NCBI GenBank assembly: GCA_902780395.1
Contig: CACZFH010000015.1
Span: 1 to 35,358 of the forward strand
DNA length: 35,358 nucleotides
Origin: an uncultured Erysipelotrichaceae bacterium
GTDB taxonomy: Bacteria; Bacillota_I; Bacilli_A; RF39; UBA660
Direction: 5' to 3'
The position numbers and the translations under genes are program-made. Below, piece by piece: positions 30,314 through 35,358 of the stretch. The stretch's first letter is position 1, and every line of letters begins with the position of its first letter. Below the pieces are notes generated by a model. The model worked only from the letters and a program-made list of their open reading frames with translations, made no database searches and had not been told where the DNA came from.

Positions 30314-30358
30314 GAGGGAATACCCGAATTATTCCCTCTAACACTTATTCGGGAGGTG
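30314..30358 (+). promoter_or_regulatory. H-type pseudoknot covering the Shine-Dalgarno sequence
   Basis: Stem 1: GAGGGAATA (30314-30322) with TATTCCCTC (30330-30338), 9 bp. Stem 2: CCCGAAT (30323-30329) with ATTCGGG (30347-30353), 7 bp. Both are perfect. The first loop has no base and the last has eight (30339-30346), which suits coaxial stacking. GGG of stem 2 belongs to the ribosome site GGGAGG of ATG 30364, so folding should hinder translation. Not a match to any riboswitch I know. Confidence 0.82.
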
Positions 30359-30363
30359 TTTAT

Positions 30364-30876
30364 ATGAAAGAAATTTGGAAAGTTATGAAAGAACATAATG
30401 GTTATGAAATTTCTAATTATGGAAAAATAAGAACAATTAAAACGCAAAGAATTAGAAAAAAATTTATTAATAACAAGGGATATGAACAGATAATAGTTTA
30501 TATAAATAAGAGACCAAAAACTTTTTATATTCATAGATTAGTTGCTAGTAATTTTATGGATAATCCAAATGATTATAAAGAAATTAATCATATAAATGAA
30601 AATAAATTAGATAACAGAGTTTGTAATTTAGAATATTGCAATACAAAATATAATTGTAATTATGGAACTAGGAATATAAGAATTATAAATGCTAAAAGGC
30701 ACAATTTTAAAACAATAATACAAAAAGATAAAAACAACAATATAATTAAAATTTGGAAAGACATAATAGAAATACAAGAAAACACAAACTATAACAAGCA
30801 CAATATTTACAAATGTTGTGAAGGAAAATATAAATATGCTTATGGTTACAAATGGGAATATGAAACCATTTTGTAA
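30364..30876 (+). CDS. Free-standing NUMOD4/HNH homing endonuclease
   Basis: 170 residues. The NUMOD4 part (EIWKVMKEHNGYEISNYGKI) is followed by the HNH core INHINENKLDNRVCNLEYCN (about 76-95) and a NUMOD1-like end (IIEIQENTNYNKHNIYKCCE, YGYKWEYE). It is a paralogue of those at 2029 and 20331 but clearly diverged. It lies outside any intron, with its own promoter and a pseudoknotted leader. Confidence 0.9.
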   Translation: MKEIWKVMKEHNGYEISNYGKIRTIKTQRIRKKFINNKGYEQIIVYINKRPKTFYIHRLVASNFMDNPNDYKEINHINENKLDNRVCNLEYCNTKYNCNYGTRNIRIINAKRHNFKTIIQKDKNNNIIKIWKDIIEIQENTNYNKHNIYKCCEGKYKYAYGYKWEYETIL

Positions 30877-31125
30877 TAAATTAGTGTCTATAATAGGACA
30901 CTAAAAAACTTAAAGTACAATGCACTATTCATTCTTTATGGATAGTGTACTGATTGATATGTAAAAATGGTTACTTATACACTTGGACAGAGCTGAAACA
31001 TGCTGAAAATGTATAAGCATATCAGTTGGTACAGTATCTATAATGGATACTTGGTATCGGCATCCAATGTAAGTTGGAGTACTTTGTTGTGAGTACCACT
31101 CAAGATGAGTTGGTACTCTTTTTTT
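30877..31125 (+). ncRNA. Structured non-coding stretch (multi-hairpin RNA) ending in a terminator
   Basis: No gene. Hairpins in order: TAGTGTC/GACACTA (30882-30888, 30897-30903); CACTATTCAT/ATGGATAGTG (30923-30932, 30938-30947, one G-U); CTTATACA/TGTATAAG (30974-30981, 31010-31017); AGTATCT/GGATACT (31033-31039, 31045-31051); TCCAA/TTGGA (31063-31067, 31074-31078); then the terminator. The first and fourth share a TCTATAAT loop region. It could be the 3' part of the endonuclease transcript or an independent RNA. Confidence 0.6.
31091..31125 (+). terminator. Rho-independent terminator with competing upstream arm
   Basis: GAGTACCACTC (31091-31101) pairs with GAGTTGGTACTC (31107-31118) with one bulge, followed by seven T. 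A second GAGTAC at 31077-31082 can pair with the same GTACTC arm, so an alternative fold is possible. Confidence 0.8.
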
Positions 31126-31151
31126 GACTTATTCTAAAAAAATGTTATAAT
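31124..31151 (+). promoter_or_regulatory. Promoter TTGACT-16-TATAAT with TATTCTAAAA box
   Basis: The -35 is 31124-31129 (overlapping the terminator T run), the box 31130-31139, the -10 31146-31151. It drives the RusA gene and probably the terminase and head genes; no other promoter was seen until 13591. Confidence 0.85.
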
Positions 31152-31173
31152 AAAATAAAAGGAGGATATATAA

Positions 31174-31440
31174 ATGAAATTGATAAAAGGTAAAAATGCT
31201 AATTACTTAACAGCAAAAGAAAATATAAAGAACTACGAATATGAAACAAAAGATTATTTTTTACAAGAAAACAAAGACAATAATTTTGTAGTTGATTTAT
31301 ATATAGTACTTGATAAAGGAATAGAAAAAGTAACATCATTATCAAGAGAAACAGCAGAAACAATAACAGATAAAGGTTTACAAAAATATCTTGGTAAGTA
31401 TAAGAAAGTAATTAAAAATGAAAATAAAGATAGATTATAA
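31174..31440 (+). CDS. Unknown protein upstream of RusA, 88 residues
   Basis: AAAGGAGG precedes the ATG. Lysine-rich alpha+beta protein (KLIKGKNANYLTAKENIKNY, VVDLYIVLDKGIEKVTSLSR). The first gene of the packaging operon; its end overlaps RusA by 23 bases. Not recognised. Confidence 0.6.
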   Translation: MKLIKGKNANYLTAKENIKNYEYETKDYFLQENKDNNFVVDLYIVLDKGIEKVTSLSRETAETITDKGLQKYLGKYKKVIKNENKDRL

Positions 31441-31759
31441 GTTTGAAAGTTTAAATAATTACATAAATAAATGTAGAACTAATTATCATCTAGCGAATAA
31501 TGTAAAACAAAAGGAAACACAATTATCAGCCTTATATTTTAGTAAAATACCAAAGATAGATAAATACCCTATACAACTAACATTTTATTGGCATATGAAG
31601 TCAAAAGTAGCAGATTTAGATGGTAGATTTCCTAAAAATATAATAGATGGCTTGGTAAGAGCAAAAAAGATACCAGATGATAATGTAAAATACATAAATA
31701 AAATAACGCATATATATATAGAAGATAAAAAAGATTATTTAGAATTGGAGATATTATGA
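31418..31759 (+). CDS. rusA: RusA-family Holliday junction resolvase
   Basis: 113 residues. Conserved acidic residues stand in KVADLDGRFPKNIIDGLVRA (two D) and KIPDDNVKYI (D-D), the metal site of RusA enzymes; the N-terminus has LNNYINKCRTNYHLAN. It resolves branched DNA before packaging. Its place next to the terminases is usual. Confidence 0.88.
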   Translation: MKIKIDYKFESLNNYINKCRTNYHLANNVKQKETQLSALYFSKIPKIDKYPIQLTFYWHMKSKVADLDGRFPKNIIDGLVRAKKIPDDNVKYINKITHIYIEDKKDYLELEIL

Positions 31760-31944
31760 ATATAGATAAAATGATAAATATGATATTACTTAAGTTATCA
31801 GAAAAACAAAATATTTTTTATATGGAAAAAAGAAACTATATAAACGGTAAAACATATAAATCTTACATAATATCTATTAAGAAACAAAATGAAGAGTTTA
31901 AAAGTAAAAGGGAATTATTATTATATTTAAAGGAGATGATATAA
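31756..31944 (+). CDS. Small basic protein between RusA and terminase, 62 residues
   Basis: Start overlaps the RusA stop (TTATGA). Basic, K/Y-rich (IFYMEKRNYINGKTYKSYII) with a final helix. Not recognised; position suggests a late or packaging role. Confidence 0.55.
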   Translation: MNIDKMINMILLKLSEKQNIFYMEKRNYINGKTYKSYIISIKKQNEEFKSKRELLLYLKEMI

Positions 31945-32385
31945 TTGGCTAAGCAATTAACTGATATACAAAAACAAAAGATTGTTGCTGATTATGTCAA
32001 TGTCGGCAATTATTGTGAAGTTGCTCGTATGAATGATGTTAGTGAAGCATCAGTTAGAAATGTTATTAAAGGTTTTGATAAAGAAGAGCTTACGAGATTA
32101 TGCGAACAAAAAAGAAAAGAAAACACTCAATCTACAATAGAATATATGCAGACACAACACGAAACGAAAAAAAGAATATTAGATAAAATACTTAAAGCAA
32201 TAGAAACAAAAGCAGAAGATGTAGATATGTTTACTAACATAAAAGATTTAGCAACAGCTTATGGGATTATATTAGACAAAGAATTAAAAGTATTAGAGTT
32301 ACAACAAGATAAAAACAAGATGGACGATCAACTCACTAAATTAGATGAGTTATTGGGAGAAATAAGAAAAGATGCTAACAGTTAA
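31945..32385 (+). CDS. terS: Terminase small subunit
   Basis: 146 residues from TTG 31945 (AAAGGAG upstream). The N-terminal helix-turn-helix (about 8-42: QKQKIVADYVNVGNYCEVAR, MNDVSEASVRNVIKG) reads the packaging site; a central coiled-coil part (about 45-130) makes the oligomer. It overlaps TerL by 14 bases. It starts genome packaging with TerL. Confidence 0.88.
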   Translation: MAKQLTDIQKQKIVADYVNVGNYCEVARMNDVSEASVRNVIKGFDKEELTRLCEQKRKENTQSTIEYMQTQHETKKRILDKILKAIETKAEDVDMFTNIKDLATAYGIILDKELKVLELQQDKNKMDDQLTKLDELLGEIRKDANS

Positions 32386-33619
32386 GCAAAAAGAATATAT
32401 AAACAATTCAAATCATAGATATAATATAAAAATAGGTGCAACTCGTAGTGGCAAAACATATTTAGATATTATATATACAATAGCAGGCAGAATAAGAGAA
32501 AGAAAAGATTATGATGGTTTGAATGTAATTTTAGGTGTGTCAAAAGGAACGATAGAAAGAAACGTATTAGAACCTATGAGAGAAAGATTTGGTAATTTAT
32601 TAGTAGGAACAATAGGTTCAAATAATACTGCAAAAATATTTGGGCAACAAGTGTATTGTTTAGGTGCTGAAAAAGTAAATCAAGTATCTAAAATAAGAGG
32701 TGCAAGTATAAAGTATTGTTATTGTGATGAACTTGCTGAATATAATGAAGAAGTTTGGGAATTATTAAAATCTCGTTTAGATAAACCTTATTCTTGTTTA
32801 GATGCCACTCTTAATCCTGAAAATAAGCATCATTGGTTAAAGGTTGATTTTTTAGATACTATTGAAGAAAAAGGAATAGATGCTTATATACAATACTATA
32901 CAATATTTGATAATACATTTTTAAGTGATGAATTTGTTGATAATTTATGTAAAGAATATGAAGGAACAGTATATTATAATCGCTATATTTTAGGACAATG
33001 GTGTGATGCAGAAGGAATAATATTTAGACAGATAGCAGATAACAAATCAAGGTACATAGTAGAAGAAACTGATTATGATTTTGTATCAATAGGAATAGAC
33101 TGGGGTGGAAATGGTTCTGCTCATAGTATAACAGCAACAGGAATAAAAAGAGATTATACATCACTTCAAGTATTAGCAAGTGATAAAATGGAGGCAACAG
33201 GAACAGATACAAAACAATTGTTTAGGTGGATAATTAATTTTATTACTAAAATAATTGATAAGTATGGTATGATAACTGTGATATACTGCGATAGTGCAGA
33301 ACAGGTACTTATAAATTCATTAAATAGTGAATTACAAGCAAAAGGAATATATATACCTGTTAAAAATAGTGTTAAGACGCCAATAAAAGATAGAATAGAA
33401 GCTATAAATAGGATACTTAACCTAGATAAGATATCTTTTATAAATGGCGAAACAAAAACATGTATTGAAGCATTACAAACAGCAGTATATGATGAAAAGG
33501 CATCAGAAGATAGATGGCTAGATGATGGAACTTCTGACATAGATAGTCTAGATAGTTTTGTTTATAGTTGGGAATATTGGATGCCTAATATTGTATTTAG
33601 AATAGGAGGGAATATATGA
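32372..33619 (+). CDS. terL: Terminase large subunit (packaging ATPase/nuclease)
   Basis: 415 residues. ATPase: Walker A GATRSGKT (22-29), Walker B CYCDE with D119/E120. Nuclease: D243 in GIDWGG, D307 in YCDSAE, D389/D391/D394 in DIDSLDSF. These are the RNase H-like metal residues of TerL. It cuts concatemers and pumps DNA into the head through the portal. Overlaps its small partner and the portal gene. Confidence 0.97.
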   Translation: MLTVKQKEYINNSNHRYNIKIGATRSGKTYLDIIYTIAGRIRERKDYDGLNVILGVSKGTIERNVLEPMRERFGNLLVGTIGSNNTAKIFGQQVYCLGAEKVNQVSKIRGASIKYCYCDELAEYNEEVWELLKSRLDKPYSCLDATLNPENKHHWLKVDFLDTIEEKGIDAYIQYYTIFDNTFLSDEFVDNLCKEYEGTVYYNRYILGQWCDAEGIIFRQIADNKSRYIVEETDYDFVSIGIDWGGNGSAHSITATGIKRDYTSLQVLASDKMEATGTDTKQLFRWIINFITKIIDKYGMITVIYCDSAEQVLINSLNSELQAKGIYIPVKNSVKTPIKDRIEAINRILNLDKISFINGETKTCIEALQTAVYDEKASEDRWLDDGTSDIDSLDSFVYSWEYWMPNIVFRIGGNI

Positions 33620-35052
33620 ATGCAATAGTAAAAAAGTTCTTAAATGACAGAGGATTTAAGACAGATGATACTTATTACAATAACATTGAATTATGGGAAA
33701 GCTATTGGGAAGGTAAAACAGATTTTCATAAGTACAAAGATGTAGATGGAAATACTAGAGAAATGTATTCTTTAGGAATGGCAAAAAGAATAGCAGAAGA
33801 TTGGGCATCTATATTATGGAATGAAAAATCTGAAATATCAGTAGACAACAAAAAAACAAATGAATTATTAAAAGAGCAATTAAAAGAAATTGATTTTGAT
33901 GATTTATTTCCAAAAGTAATTGAAAAAGCATTTTATAGTGGTACAGGTGCTTTAATATTAAGAGTAAGAGATGTATTACAAGTTGGAGAAACATTAGTTA
34001 AAGGAGATAAAACAAGAATAGAATTACATAGTGTAACAGCAGAAAAAATAGTTCCTTTAACAATAGAAAACGGCGTAATAACTGAAGTTGCTTTTGTAAG
34101 TGGTGCTACTATTAAAGGTAAGAAATATCATTATGTAGAACTTCATACAAAAAATGAAGAAGGCAACTATGTAATAGAAAATATTTATCTTGATGAAAAA
34201 GGAAACGAAGTAACATTTGAAAATGTGTTAAGAGAAATAAAAACACAAAGTGATAAACCTTGGTTTGTAATAATAAAACCAAACAATGTAAATCCGATAG
34301 CAAATAACAATGGTTTAGGTGCAAGTATATATGCTGGAGCAATAGATCAATTAAAAGCAGTAGATATTGTATATAATAATTTTGTTAGAGATTTTTATTT
34401 AGGTGGTAAAAAAGTATTTTATAATAAATCACTTGTAAAAATGAAAACAGTTAATTATAAAGATGAAAATGGTCAAACAAAACAAAAACAAGTACCAGTA
34501 TATCCAGATGATGTAACAAAACAACAATTCCTAGTAATAGGTGATGAAACAATAAATGCAAATGACAATCCTGAAGTAAGAGAATATAATCCTGATTTAA
34601 GAGTAAATGACAATGAAACAGGAATACAAATGTCATTAGATTATCTTGCTTTTAAATGTGATTTAGGTAGTAAAAGATATAGATTTGATAATGGTTCTGT
34701 AATAACTGCTACACAATATTTAGGGGAACAACAAGATTTAATCAGTAATATGAATAAACATCAAAAGAATGTAAACAAAGCATTAAAAGGTATAGCAGAA
34801 GCAATTTTATATGTAAGAAAAGTAATATTTAAAGATAATATAAAAGAAGATGCTAATGTAACAATTATAAATGATGATGGTTTTATGACACCTATTGAAA
34901 CACAAAAAGAAGAATTTAGAAATGATATTTCATTAGGTTTAAGAAGTAAAACAAGTTATTTAATGAAATTTTATGGAATGGGTGAAAAAGAAGCTCAAGA
35001 AGAATTAAAAAGAATAAATACAGAAGATACAGTAGTTGATGAAACAGAATAA
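33616..35052 (+). CDS. Portal protein (SPP1 gp6-like)
   Basis: 478 residues, four bases overlapping TerL. Typical elements: WESYWEGKTDFHKYKD near the start, AEDWASILWNEKSEIS, the YSGTGALILRV clip region, NPIANNNGLGASIYAGAIDQ and a helical C-terminal part with GLRSKTSYLMKFYGMGEKEA. It forms the ring at one head vertex through which DNA passes. It is followed by the minor capsid gene. Confidence 0.95.
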   Translation: MNAIVKKFLNDRGFKTDDTYYNNIELWESYWEGKTDFHKYKDVDGNTREMYSLGMAKRIAEDWASILWNEKSEISVDNKKTNELLKEQLKEIDFDDLFPKVIEKAFYSGTGALILRVRDVLQVGETLVKGDKTRIELHSVTAEKIVPLTIENGVITEVAFVSGATIKGKKYHYVELHTKNEEGNYVIENIYLDEKGNEVTFENVLREIKTQSDKPWFVIIKPNNVNPIANNNGLGASIYAGAIDQLKAVDIVYNNFVRDFYLGGKKVFYNKSLVKMKTVNYKDENGQTKQKQVPVYPDDVTKQQFLVIGDETINANDNPEVREYNPDLRVNDNETGIQMSLDYLAFKCDLGSKRYRFDNGSVITATQYLGEQQDLISNMNKHQKNVNKALKGIAEAILYVRKVIFKDNIKEDANVTIINDDGFMTPIETQKEEFRNDISLGLRSKTSYLMKFYGMGEKEAQEELKRINTEDTVVDETE

Positions 35053-35064
35053 AGGGAGTAAAAA

Positions 35065-35358
35065 ATGAAAAAGAAAGACTATTTAGAAGAGTTAGACAAA
35101 AATGAAACAATAATGGAAATTTATCATAAGTTCTATATGAATGTAGTAACAGCAATAATTCACAATATAAAAGGATTGCAAAATGTATCTGATGCAGAGT
35201 ATAGACAATATGTTAAAAAGACTACAAAAGATATTTACAATAAAACAAATCAAGAAGTATTGAAAGTGAACAAGAGTTTAAAACAAAATGTAGGTAAGTC
35301 TATGAAAAAATCAGCAAACACAAAATTACAATCAATGGAAGATATGTATAAATACAAA
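35065..35358 (+). CDS. Phage minor capsid protein, N-terminal part (continues at base 1)
   Basis: ATG 35065 follows GGGAG and the frame is open to the window end. The first 65 codons (KKKDYLEELDKNETIMEIYH and on) lie before the repeat; from 35260 the sequence repeats 1-99 in the same frame. The complete gene is thus 35065-35259 joined to 1-930, 374 residues, of the Phage_min_cap2 type. Confidence 0.92.
   Translation, partial: MKKKDYLEELDKNETIMEIYHKFYMNVVTAIIHNIKGLQNVSDAEYRQYVKKTTKDIYNKTNQEVLKVNKSLKQNVGKSMKKSANTKLQSMEDMYKYK
35260..35358. repeat. Terminal direct repeat, copy 2
   Basis: Identical to bases 1-99 over its whole length. It should be counted once, giving a genome of 35259 bp. Confidence 0.97.

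Noticed and set aside
30314-30353. preQ1-type riboswitch
   Set aside because: The H-type knot topology is shared, but stem lengths, loops and the conserved preQ1 bases do not match, and the gene downstream is an endonuclease.
30877-31125. A second group I intron
   Set aside because: No R/S core elements were found, and both neighbouring genes are intact, so nothing is interrupted.
1-35358. CRISPR array or tRNA genes
   Set aside because: No spaced direct repeats of suitable length and no cloverleaf with CCA-type ends were seen by eye.
1-35358. Alternative genetic code (TGA as Trp)
   Set aside because: TGA ends several well-placed genes (for example 930, 15027, 15987, 25224), and Trp is encoded by TGG.

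Overview
The window is a complete, circularly closed genome of a small tailed phage with siphovirus morphology. Bases 1-99 recur exactly at 35260-35358, so the unique circle is 35259 bp, and the gene cut by the window ends (minor capsid protein) reads through the join in frame. The DNA is strongly AT-rich, ribosome binding sites are of the AGGAGG type, promoters are sigma-A-like (TTGACA/TATAAT), and TGA, TAA and TAG all act as stops (genetic code 11). This suggests a low-GC Bacillota host, probably anaerobic or gut-associated. I cannot name the host. Every gene I accept lies on the + strand.

Layout, following the circle from 31174: a RusA resolvase, then small and large terminase, portal, minor capsid protein (across the join), scaffold, major capsid protein, head-tail joining proteins, major tail protein, tail assembly proteins, tape measure, tail hub and baseplate proteins, a receptor-binding-type protein, an HNH-like protein, holin and a GH25 endolysin (to 13590). 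A terminator at 13656-13677 closes this late block. From 13707 to 25643 lies an early/replication block: a Cro-like regulator, a DnaD-type initiator with internal iteron-like repeats, many small unknown proteins, a beta-class DNA methyltransferase, an ERF annealing protein, a PD-(D/E)XK nuclease and SSB. From 25807 to 30272 lies a third block: small membrane proteins, a sigma-region-4-like helix-turn-helix protein, and a cassette of probable virion accessory proteins (Gly/Cys-rich protein, head-fibre-like protein, Tyr/Gly/Arg-rich protein, papain-like cysteine peptidase candidate). No integrase, CI-type repressor, DNA polymerase or tRNA gene was recognised, so the phage looks virulent or non-integrating and dependent on the host replisome.

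The most striking theme is homing-endonuclease colonisation. The major capsid gene is split by a group I intron (1889-2738) that carries a NUMOD4/HNH endonuclease. Its splice sites can be placed to the base, because removing it restores a 289-residue capsid protein in frame. Two free-standing NUMOD4/HNH genes (20331, 30364) each have a private promoter followed by a short leader with two interleaved inverted repeats. In the second this is a textbook H-type pseudoknot that hides the Shine-Dalgarno sequence; in the first, 11-bp and 25-bp helices compete. A decayed tail of a fourth endonuclease lies at 17175-17319, and a NUMOD1-like C-terminus is fused to a phage protein at 24641. Six promoters share a TCTAA-containing box directly downstream of the -35 element. 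Several intergenic stretches hold elaborate hairpin RNAs (13626-13677, 26704-26890, 28707-28807, 30877-31125).
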